NCBI GenBank assembly: GCA_031258135.1
Contig: JAIRNG010000158.1
Coordinates: forward strand, 1 to 32,491
Direction of reading: 5' to 3'
DNA: 32,491 nt
DNA from: Mediterranea sp. (in: CFB group bacteria)
GTDB lineage: Bacteria > Bacteroidota > Bacteroidia > Bacteroidales > Bacteroidaceae
Shown here: positions 15,702-23,040 of the stretch, piece by piece
Layout: the number at the start of each line of letters is the position of its first letter
How positions within the stretch are numbered: the stretch's first letter is position 1
Notes under the pieces: model-generated
The model's database searches: none
What the model was told of the DNA's origin: nothing
The model's input: the letters and a program-made list of their open reading frames with translations, nothing else
Made by a program: the position numbers and the translations under genes

Positions 15702-16292
15702 TTATTTGTTTAATTCGATATATTCTGTGTAAACTATTTGTGTGTGGGGGTTATTCGAGATTATCTCCTGACGTATTGCTTTTGTTCCCCACCGTAAGAA
15801 CCAAAATTTTTTAGGTACACGATGAACTACTTGTATGAGAGTATCAACGCTTGCAACTTTACATGAAACTGTATCACGGTTGATCATGCCGGAAACAGAT
15901 ACCCAACTATCACGCCAATCAAACGTTTTTGCCGGTATGGGTACAGAGTGTTCGATAATCAACGTATCGCGAACCGGAATAGCAACTTCTATTCTTGTTT
16001 GCGTTACTTGCTTGCTCACTAATTCAAGCCGATTGATTTTTATACCTAAGTCTTTTATAGTCTTGATAAGTTCGCCGTTATATTTTTCCAACTCGTTCTT
16101 TGTGAGTGTCAATTTCTCAACGCTGGCCGCTGAAAGGCTGTCCTTTGTTCTGTATAAAGTAACATCTTCTAATAATGCCCGTTGGTTTGCTTCGAGCCTG
16201 TCCCTTTCCTGCTGTACGCTCCGGCAGCTTTTTACGCTTATAAAAAGAGCCGCTATACAGCCAATAATTCCGAATATTAAAGACTTATTCAT
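15702..16292 (-). CDS. Rz/i-spanin-like membrane protein of the lysis cassette
   Basis: 196 residues: one N-terminal membrane segment (residues 4-20, SLIFGIIGCIAALFISV) followed by a long polar coiled-coil-like region (CRSVQQERDRLEANQ to about residue 90) and a C-terminal beta-rich part. This is the layout of inner-membrane spanins, which help disrupt the outer membrane at lysis, and resembles the Bacteroidetes phage family DUF6549 (from memory). No separate outer-membrane spanin lipoprotein is visible. Its ATG overlaps the amidase stop by 4 nt, giving holin-amidase-spanin order. The spanin role is inferred from topology and position. Confidence 0.6.
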   Translation of the reverse strand: MNKSLIFGIIGCIAALFISVKSCRSVQQERDRLEANQRALLEDVTLYRTKDSLSAASVEKLTLTKNELEKYNGELIKTIKDLGIKINRLELVSKQVTQTRIEVAIPVRDTLIIEHSVPIPAKTFDWRDSWVSVSGMINRDTVSCKVASVDTLIQVVHRVPKKFWFLRWGTKAIRQEIISNNPHTQIVYTEYIELNK

Positions 16293-16879
16293 TTTCCTAT
16301 GATTTTAAGAATTGATTGAACATGTATTGTCGTGATAACTTGTTTGCCTGTCCCGGAAAGCAAATACCGGCAATCCTCCTCGTTATCCATGAAAAGGTTT
16401 TCAGTCAGAACCGCAGGGCAAATAGTATCCCGTAAAATAGAAAAATTACTGTCCCAATCGGGGTCGCCGTCGGTGTGGTCGCCCCGCATAGGTTCACCAT
16501 TCGGAAGCAATGCTTTTGCTTCGTTCCAAAAGATTGTTGCATACTCATCGCTCTTACTCGTCCCCAGATAAGTATGTATTTCCCAACCTCGCGCTTTGCC
16601 ATTTGCCGCATTATTGTGTATCGAAACAAGCAGACAATTTTTTATGCCAATCTTTCTGGCTATATCGTTTGCCCGTTTGCACCGTACAGATAACGGAACA
16701 TCGACATTTTCTTTAACTATCCTTTCTATGTCAATACCATGCTTTCGCAATTCCGCTTCTACTCGCTGGGCAATTTCCCGCGTGTATTCCCACTCAAATA
16801 ATTGCGTACCGTCCGCCCATTTCGGCGAGCGTTTGCCGGGCGTATTTTCCCCGTGTCCATTGTCAATCAGAATTTTCAT
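16289..16879 (-). CDS. Phage endolysin, N-acetylmuramoyl-L-alanine amidase (Amidase_3)
   Basis: 196 residues forming a single amidase domain. Zinc ligands and catalytic Glu are visible: H in ILIDNGHGENTPGKRSP (residue 9), E in QLFEWEYTREIA, H in LLVSIHNNAANG, and the C-terminal Glu in VLTENLFMDN. This is the Amidase_3 arrangement; the enzyme cuts the bond between muramic acid and the stem peptide. No signal peptide or cell-wall binding domain is present, so export would depend on the adjacent holin. It overlaps the holin and spanin-like genes by 4 nt each (ATGA). Confidence 0.9.
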   Translation of the reverse strand: MKILIDNGHGENTPGKRSPKWADGTQLFEWEYTREIAQRVEAELRKHGIDIERIVKENVDVPLSVRCKRANDIARKIGIKNCLLVSIHNNAANGKARGWEIHTYLGTSKSDEYATIFWNEAKALLPNGEPMRGDHTDGDPDWDSNFSILRDTICPAVLTENLFMDNEEDCRYLLSGTGKQVITTIHVQSILKIIGK

Positions 16880-17316
16880 TTTGTTTCCTCCTCATCTTTT
16901 TTAATTTCAATTATGTCTATCTTCTTTTTGAATAGTTTAAAAATGTCTATCTTTATTTTCTTTCCGCGAGCCTCAAAATAATTAGCGAAACATGAGTTTA
17001 TCTCAAACCCATACACAACTAATAATACAAGTCCAGGTAATAATGGTATTGAGAATGATATGAATGCTTTGTCCATTGCAGCCGCCAAAAATACCCAGCA
17101 GATGTAATCAACCAATTTATTAATCGTGCGTCTGCCTGCCCTTGAAAAACGTATCTTTTCACCCCTTATCTTGGCTGCTCTCATCCCGAATCGCAAATCT
17201 GCGATAATCAATATAATCCCGAGCAAGGCGAACCACTTTAATGGCGCGAGAAAATCCATCATTCCGCTCAATAATACACTCGTTGTCGCGCTAATTACAT
17301 TTCTTTCTTGTTCCAT
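16876..17316 (-). CDS. Phage holin-family membrane protein
   Basis: 146 residues with hydrophobic segments at about 26-44 (LKWFALLGIILIIADLRFG), 68-85 (LVDYICWVFLAAAMDKAF) and 86-105 (ISFSIPLLPGLVLLVVYGF), and a strongly charged Lys-rich C terminus (FKLFKKKIDIIEIKKDEEETK). The DLRFG motif, basic RGEKIRFSRAGRRTINK loop and position directly before the amidase fit Bacteroidetes phage holins (phage holin family 4-like). It would form the inner-membrane lesion for endolysin release. It follows the large tail gene by 12 bp. Confidence 0.75.
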   Translation of the reverse strand: MEQERNVISATTSVLLSGMMDFLAPLKWFALLGIILIIADLRFGMRAAKIRGEKIRFSRAGRRTINKLVDYICWVFLAAAMDKAFISFSIPLLPGLVLLVVYGFEINSCFANYFEARGKKIKIDIFKLFKKKIDIIEIKKDEEETK

Positions 17317-17328
17317 TTCTCTTTCGTT

Positions 17329-20300
17329 TTAAGTCAAAGGATACCCCCAATCCGGCGCGAAAATGATAAAATTGCAGCTTCCGTCGTACATATCAGTGTA
17401 GCCACTTATGTATATAGTAAATGAATTCGTCGATTGCGAATAGAGAGTGCATTTGTTGGGTGTACTACCATTATATATAGCCCCGTATCCCGTAAGCATA
17501 ACGAAGAATCCGGAGGGTATTACACCGCTTGTCCACGATACTACGTACATGCCTTTTCCTGATCTGCTTACAGAAAATACCCCAGATGTTCGCCCGTCCC
17601 AAAAATTATATGAAATAGATGCGCCGGAAGATGTACCGGTCACCCGACCCGTTGCCATTATTCTTGGGAATCTTCCCTTTGCTGTACCTTTTCTGAAATC
17701 ATCCTGTCCAAATCGACCTGTGATAACCCATTTACCAGCATTCGGATATGATGAATACAAAGTTGGCGGGAGTTGAAAACAGGAAACTTCTAATACTTCT
17801 TGCGGGTGAATAACCGCATCTACATACGGTTCAATCGTTGTATCGGTAGTAGTTCCGTCGGCGGTTCTTCCAAACGTGTACAATCTTACCGTATAATCGT
17901 AGCTACCATACGCATTGCTGTTAAATAGTCTGCATACTTTTCCGATATCTTCTTCTTCATATCCCATCGTTATGGTTTTATTCGCTGTGGATTTTGGAAG
18001 ATAGAATATATTAACGTCAGAGAAATTACCGGAGTATCCGGTAGATAATTGTATAGTCCCGTTCAGCCTTACAGTGCCAGCGTTCCCGTTCATATACACG
18101 TTTCCGGACTGGGATTCCAACCGTCCATTCCTGAATACCCATCCTGCAATATTAGCATTTTCGGCTAAAAGTAGATTGGTTGCCACACTATCGAATTGTG
18201 CTCCAAACGTATTCCAATTGCTCGTATTTGTCGGTATTATACCAGTAAAGCCGTTACCGGCATCCACGCGGGCAACATAGTAGGTATCGTTATACTTGAC
18301 AACATCTACACGTTGGGGCGTTCCGTAGTAAGTTTCAGAACTGTTATACAATCCACGAAAGACAATTCCCGGCCCCGCATCACCTTTTGCACCGGTATCT
18401 CCCTTATCTCCCTTATCTCCCGTGTTGCCTTTGTCACCTTTTGCACCGGTATCTCCAATAACGCCACTTGTCCGGACGGGAGTACTCCAATTTTGGAGTA
18501 ATGTGCCTGTGGCGCTTTTTTTTGCAACCGTCATCCACAGATATTCCAATACTCCGATGCTTGGCATTGATGTTGTCCAACCGGATGGGATTGCTGATGT
18601 TACCGTAATGGCTGGAGGTGATGTAGTCGAACCGTTTTTTGCATACCGGTATTCAAAGTATGCGCCGTCCGTACCGTCTTGACCATTAGAACCATTCTGT
18701 CCGTTTGTACCATCCGTCCCCTTAGCGGCTATTACAGCCCAATACGCTGTATTTGTCGGCAATTGTCCTGATTGGGTATTATTGATATACCGGTATGTAG
18801 AACCGTTATATGTCACCTCATCACCTTTGTAATAGGCATAAGAACTGTTGTATGCTCCTCTGAAACATCCTAAAGGCTGCTCGTCCCCTGATTGCGATTG
18901 CACCAAAGTACCTTTCAACCTTAGTTTACCGTCCCCTTGTGTGTTGAATTCTAATGCAATGTTGCTGTTGCCGACACGGAAAGCATTATTCAAGAAATCG
19001 AGGAAATTTTGTCCGTCAGACGAAATCACTTTGTCGGTTGTCATACGTCCCGGTAATATTTCTGTGTATCCATACAAGGAAACATACGAGCGTTCGCTAT
19101 TGTATTCGCTGTTAAGCACACCCATAAGCAGGTGATAATAACCCGCAACACTCTCCATAGCAATAGCGGTTTCACTGATATAAAACACGCCTGTATTCGC
19201 TGTCTTGCTTACCTTTGCATACAAGTAGTATTTCTTTTCTGCCTCTGTCAATACGGGAGTGTTAAACTCGGGGAGTGTCCAAAATTTGTATTCACTGACA
19301 GCATGGCTCGATGATAGGGTGTTTATCCCAAGCGTGAGATGCTGTAATATACCGGCTGTGGATGTGAGTATTTTCGTTTCCGCATTATAGGTTACGTTGT
19401 GGGCTACTTCTATCGGGTTGGTAGCATTGTTCACGAACCGGAATTGCAAGTTCTCATCACCCACAAGCATAGCCATTGTTTGAATGGCTATCGGACTTAT
19501 AGAATTGGTGAACTTGTCAAGCAGTGCAGCTTCAAGCATACCGATTGTTTCCTGCGAATCACGGAAACGCCTTTTGGTGAATTGAATGGAATCTCTATGA
19601 AAGTCATCAACGATAACCTCGTTCGTTTCTATCTTGCGTAAATCGCTTGAAATTGAACTGCCAACAACTTCATTCGATAATTCTATCTGGGGGCTGTGTG
19701 GATTGTTGATATAATCCTTTATTCCGACAATACGGATAATAACCCCGTCCGGTTGGAATTGATTATCCGAAAACAGAACGTAGCCGCCGAGCTTGATTTT
19801 CCCGCCAATATTCAACCAGTCCTTTTTTGCCCATATCCCGTCCAACTCTCCGGTAAATGTGAATTTTTGTTCTTCGTTTTCATACAGAAACTTCACCGCC
19901 TCGCGGAACATATCCCAACTTGCCCCTGTTTTTGTCGCGTTATCACAAATGTAAGTATCAGGCAGCATCATATTGAACACAGCATATTTTCCACCGACAA
20001 CCGGTACAAATACGTTATCCGGCATTGTTCGCCCGTCTATCTCCTGCGGAACGATTTCAAAACGACGGTCGTTGTGGCTGTATTTCACCTCAAACTCCTT
20101 TCCCATCAACATACCATCCTGAAAAATGACAGTCATTTTTTCTCCAGAAATCAAGCAGTCTTCAAAGTTGAGATTTGCCGGTATGGAGCTGTCGATTATA
20201 TCATAGAAATGCTTTTCAGCATCCACAACATTTACCGCGTTGATTGTACCGACACGGGACGGATATATATGCGATAAATCGAGGCTGTCCTCGTTTTGCG

Positions 20301-21111
20301 AGTCCAACGGCTTGTCTGATCGCCGGAATGAGAAACCGTCTGCATCCGTTACATACAATCTCGCTTTGGCGGCATCATATCCCTCTTGGTCGGAAAAATA
20401 TTGTCCGTCATAGCCGATTGTTTGATTTTGAGGCAATAACAATTCCGTACTGCCATACTTGCTGGCATCAATATTCCGTTCGCCGCCCTGCACGAATAGG
20501 ATTTCAATTGGTTTTTTATTATCGTTGCTTCTCCCGATACCGGTTTTAAACCCGTTACCACGCCCGTATGAGAGTGGTAACGGATTATTCTTGTTATACT
20601 CAACTTTGCAAAGATTGATAGTCTTACCTAAGATTTCCCACTCTGTTTCAAACGCCTCTGCTATTTGGCTCAAAGCATCGCTGCAAAATGCGTGATTGTA
20701 GGATATTACTTTATCAACCATATCAATGCAAGTTCCAACCGCCCATCCCGTTTCACGCTGATTTAAGTTGTCAACCAACATCTGCAAGTGTTCGCTCGGC
20801 TTCGCCGTTAATGAAAACTTAAGGCGTCGTGAAGTTGCATCCTTGAACTTGTATTTTGACAGTTTCGCTTGCGCCGAATCCATAATGAGTGTATACTCAA
20901 AATTTCGGGTATTGTGCTTTTTGAAATTTTCGGGCTTTTCAAGCGTGTATCTTTCACCCTCAAAATCGCAATAAGCCCCAAGAGGTATCTCGATATGCTG
21001 AGTGAGTGAGTAATAAAGTGTTAAACTGTGTTCACCCTTTATCGCCCTGTACCGGTAACTGTTATCGTTTACAGGTAGTTCAAGTTCCGTATTATTGAAA
21101 TGTATAATCAT
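17329..21111 (-). CDS. 1260 aa tail hub / fibre protein with CBM-like and collagen-like segments
   Basis: The N-terminal ~500 residues (MIIHFNNTELELPVND onward; YALEK-type and FTFTGELDGIWAKKDWLNIGG segments) resemble the baseplate hub or tail-associated proteins of Bacteroidetes siphoviruses. The middle contains two modules with a carbohydrate-binding CBM5/12-like pattern (YYKGDEVTYNGSTYRYINN, about 752-796; VDVVKYNDTYYVARVDAG, about 921-970, each ending in a W). Two Gly-X-Y collagen-like tracts sit next to them, about 798-816 and 886-915. The C terminus is Gly/Ser/Tyr-rich and beta-rich. Such a protein would trimerise and contact the host surface. It overlaps the upstream 103 aa gene by 4 nt and precedes the holin. 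Fold assignments are from pattern only. Confidence 0.75.
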   Translation of the reverse strand: MIIHFNNTELELPVNDNSYRYRAIKGEHSLTLYYSLTQHIEIPLGAYCDFEGERYTLEKPENFKKHNTRNFEYTLIMDSAQAKLSKYKFKDATSRRLKFSLTAKPSEHLQMLVDNLNQRETGWAVGTCIDMVDKVISYNHAFCSDALSQIAEAFETEWEILGKTINLCKVEYNKNNPLPLSYGRGNGFKTGIGRSNDNKKPIEILFVQGGERNIDASKYGSTELLLPQNQTIGYDGQYFSDQEGYDAAKARLYVTDADGFSFRRSDKPLDSQNEDSLDLSHIYPSRVGTINAVNVVDAEKHFYDIIDSSIPANLNFEDCLISGEKMTVIFQDGMLMGKEFEVKYSHNDRRFEIVPQEIDGRTMPDNVFVPVVGGKYAVFNMMLPDTYICDNATKTGASWDMFREAVKFLYENEEQKFTFTGELDGIWAKKDWLNIGGKIKLGGYVLFSDNQFQPDGVIIRIVGIKDYINNPHSPQIELSNEVVGSSISSDLRKIETNEVIVDDFHRDSIQFTKRRFRDSQETIGMLEAALLDKFTNSISPIAIQTMAMLVGDENLQFRFVNNATNPIEVAHNVTYNAETKILTSTAGILQHLTLGINTLSSSHAVSEYKFWTLPEFNTPVLTEAEKKYYLYAKVSKTANTGVFYISETAIAMESVAGYYHLLMGVLNSEYNSERSYVSLYGYTEILPGRMTTDKVISSDGQNFLDFLNNAFRVGNSNIALEFNTQGDGKLRLKGTLVQSQSGDEQPLGCFRGAYNSSYAYYKGDEVTYNGSTYRYINNTQSGQLPTNTAYWAVIAAKGTDGTNGQNGSNGQDGTDGAYFEYRYAKNGSTTSPPAITVTSAIPSGWTTSMPSIGVLEYLWMTVAKKSATGTLLQNWSTPVRTSGVIGDTGAKGDKGNTGDKGDKGDTGAKGDAGPGIVFRGLYNSSETYYGTPQRVDVVKYNDTYYVARVDAGNGFTGIIPTNTSNWNTFGAQFDSVATNLLLAENANIAGWVFRNGRLESQSGNVYMNGNAGTVRLNGTIQLSTGYSGNFSDVNIFYLPKSTANKTITMGYEEEDIGKVCRLFNSNAYGSYDYTVRLYTFGRTADGTTTDTTIEPYVDAVIHPQEVLEVSCFQLPPTLYSSYPNAGKWVITGRFGQDDFRKGTAKGRFPRIMATGRVTGTSSGASISYNFWDGRTSGVFSVSRSGKGMYVVSWTSGVIPSGFFVMLTGYGAIYNGSTPNKCTLYSQSTNSFTIYISGYTDMYDGSCNFIIFAPDWGYPLT

Positions 21112-21419
21112 GTGAATTGGAATATCTTACCGTTTCCGCATTTTGTTGCTTTTATAATCGTTGTGAACGGGAAATCTTCTTTTGAAATCTGGTCGAGAGC
21201 GTTCTTTATATTCGTGGAATTGGAAAAGAATTTACCTTCCGCCCCCTCTTGCTTGTAATGGATAAGGTAACGCCCGTCACCGTGTTTTGTCTTTATATTC
21301 GGGACGTAATCCAGAACCTCAATTTCACAGTTCACGACATCCGTTATAGAAACCTGTTGGCAGTTGAATAATTTTCTTTCATCCTCCTGCTTCACGCCGA
21401 GTTCGCTAAACTTTTTCAT
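21108..21419 (-). CDS. Hypothetical phage protein, 103 aa
   Basis: Not recognised. MKKFSELGVKQEDERKLFNC opens a soluble, mixed-charge protein with two Cys near the N terminus and one near the end (KATKCGNGKIFQF); no membrane segment. It lies between a 119 aa tail-module protein and the 1260 aa hub, overlapping the latter by 4 nt, so it is translated with it and may be an assembly factor or a small tail-tip component. The KHGDGRYLIHYKQEGAEGKFF stretch looks like a beta-hairpin rich region. Any role is inference. Confidence 0.65.
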   Translation of the reverse strand: MKKFSELGVKQEDERKLFNCQQVSITDVVNCEIEVLDYVPNIKTKHGDGRYLIHYKQEGAEGKFFSNSTNIKNALDQISKEDFPFTTIIKATKCGNGKIFQFT

Positions 21420-21428
21420 ATTGCGTTG

Positions 21429-21788
21429 TTATATTACAAATTCAGCATAATCCTGCTCGACCTGCAATTTCACATCTTTCCGAGCAGTAAGGAAGTCCGT
21501 ATAACGTTGAATATACCGCACATCTAAAACACCCTCTTTGGCTGCATTATAATCATTAATCAGCTTCGCCTCATAGTCGCTTGACCAAAGCGAAGCCAAA
21601 ACAGCCTCCATTAGCTTCTCGCGTGTAACAGTAGCCCAAACAACTACTTCGTTGCACTCCCATTGCGTTCTTTGTTCACCGTCATCTATACCGGTAGAAG
21701 TTTGCATCTCTCTAATGTTCCAACGATAGGTAAAAGAACCGTCACCGTTTGCCTCATAAACAGAGGGCTTAGAATCGTAAATTGCCAT
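21429..21788 (-). CDS. Hypothetical tail-module protein downstream of the DGR reverse transcriptase, 119 aa
   Basis: Soluble, no membrane segment. The N-terminal half (YEANGDGSFTYRWNIREM) looks beta-rich and the C-terminal half helical (REKLMEAVLASLWSSDYEAK, VRYIQRYTDFLTARKDVKLQ). This arrangement resembles the small proteins that follow tail fibre genes in other tailed phages, possibly a chaperone or fibre-associated factor. Its start overlaps the end of the reverse transcriptase gene by 20 nt in another frame, so the two are translationally coupled. It was considered as the missing DGR accessory protein Avd, but the sequence lacks the short all-helical character of that family. Confidence 0.65.
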   Translation of the reverse strand: MAIYDSKPSVYEANGDGSFTYRWNIREMQTSTGIDDGEQRTQWECNEVVVWATVTREKLMEAVLASLWSSDYEAKLINDYNAAKEGVLDVRYIQRYTDFLTARKDVKLQVEQDYAEFVI

Positions 21789-22773
21789 AATATTCGTTTT
21801 TAATTATTGTTTTTAATAAATGTCTTGAATTACTGTATTTAGCCCAGCCGAGCCAACTGCTTATCCGTTGTTTGTATTCGTTATCTGTTACATTTTCACG
21901 TTTATTCAGTTTAGCCACAGCGCGGCAAAAATTCTTTTTTATGCCTTTCCGCATCTTGGTATGTGTGTGATAGAACACGAATCCAACAAAGTCTATCCCG
22001 CGAGCGACAACAGGGAAAACCTGATAGTTCTCTTTTAGCGATAAATTAAGCTCCATATTCAGATAGTCATTGATGAGAACTAACAAACCGTGCAGGAACG
22101 TTTTATCACGGTGTAGAAAAACCATATCATCGGCATAACGGAAATAGTATTTGATACCCACATTCTCCTTTATCCAATGGTCAAAATAGGTCAAATATAA
22201 ATTGGCAAAGTACTGAGATAGATAGTTTCCTATCGGGACGCCGGGGGTGCTGTCGATAACTTGGTTGAGTAACCAAAGCGTATCGGGGCATTTGATTTTC
22301 CGGAGGATAATCTGTTTCAATATATCATGGTCGATACTTGGATAAAACTTGCGTATGTCTATTTTTAAGCAATACCGCGTGTTTTCAATATCTTCCAACG
22401 CAAGTTTCACTTTTCTCATCGCACCGTGAATACCCCGTTTTTTAATACATGAAAAACTATCAGCCGTGAATACCGACACCCATATCGGTTCAAGTATATT
22501 CATAACGGCGTGGTGTACTATCCTATCCGGGAAATACGGCAGCCGGAAAATCTCACGTTCTTTCGGTTCGTATATCTTGAAAATGTGATATCCCGAAGTA
22601 CGGAAAGTTCTATTTTTCAACATTTCATGCAGTTTCAAAATATTCGCTTCCCTATTTTTATCGTGAGCTTTCACGCCATAAGATTTTAACTTCCCCCGTC
22701 TCGCTTTTTCGTCAGCAAGCCGGAGGTTGTCAATGTCAATTATCTTTTCGTATAAATTACCTACTCTTTTCAT
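21769..22773 (-). CDS. DGR reverse transcriptase
   Basis: RNA-dependent DNA polymerase that copies the template-repeat RNA with adenine-directed errors. With the start at 22773 it is 334 aa, the usual DGR-RT size, and begins MKRVGNLYEKI, which matches the conserved N terminus of DGR RTs; an in-frame ATG at 22821 would add 16 non-conserved residues. Motif A is KIDIRKFYPSID (137-148, catalytic D139), the catalytic YADD is at 213-216. The motif IGNYLSQ (181-187) is the DGR-type SQ form, in place of the QGxxxSP of retron and group II intron enzymes. There is no maturase, thumb-X or endonuclease domain. It lies 118 bp after the template repeat on the same strand and overlaps the next gene by 20 nt. 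Confidence 0.95.
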   Translation of the reverse strand: MKRVGNLYEKIIDIDNLRLADEKARRGKLKSYGVKAHDKNREANILKLHEMLKNRTFRTSGYHIFKIYEPKEREIFRLPYFPDRIVHHAVMNILEPIWVSVFTADSFSCIKKRGIHGAMRKVKLALEDIENTRYCLKIDIRKFYPSIDHDILKQIILRKIKCPDTLWLLNQVIDSTPGVPIGNYLSQYFANLYLTYFDHWIKENVGIKYYFRYADDMVFLHRDKTFLHGLLVLINDYLNMELNLSLKENYQVFPVVARGIDFVGFVFYHTHTKMRKGIKKNFCRAVAKLNKRENVTDNEYKQRISSWLGWAKYSNSRHLLKTIIKNEYYGNLRF

Positions 22774-22891
22774 ACTTTGCTTTTCACTATAAGAATCTTC
22801 GGTTTCCCTACCAATACCCATTTGAGGTTGTCATTTTTTGTCAAGAGACAAGGTCGTTACTCCTTTTATTTTGTTCTTTACTTTTGAAAAC

Positions 22892-23003
22892 CATAGGTGG
22901 GAGCTGATATTCGTGTTCGTAGCCGAGGGGGTGTTATTCGAATTAGCGTAACTGAAACCTGCATTCGCCCTGTTATTCGCATCGCCGCCGAACAGCACAC
23001 CAC
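22892..23003 (-). repeat. DGR template repeat (TR)
   Basis: About 112 bp that align without gaps, at an offset of exactly 171 bp, to the 3' end of the variable gene (VR, 23063-23174). In the 108-bp core (22896-23003) there are 27 adenines on the coding strand; 18 differ in the VR and no non-adenine position differs. The TR is rich in AAT/AAC codons, which cannot mutate at A to a stop codon. It lies between the variable gene and the RT and should be transcribed as the template RNA. An intact 66-codon frame runs through it in the same frame as the VR. Confidence 0.95.
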
Positions 23004-23040
23004 AAGAGTAACCAACCTTTTTATTCATCATCCTTTCGCG

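Noticed and set aside
21429-21788. 119 aa protein as the DGR accessory protein Avd
   Set aside because: Its first half is beta-rich and it does not resemble the short all-helical Avd family.
21769-22821. RT as part of a retron, group II intron or abortive-infection system
   Set aside because: The SQ motif, size, lack of maturase or effector domains, and adjacent TR/VR pair identify it as a DGR enzyme.
22831-23031. 66-codon ORF as an independent protein gene
   Set aside because: It is made mostly of the DGR template repeat and mirrors the end of the variable gene, so it is treated as template sequence; possible translation is noted as a finding only.
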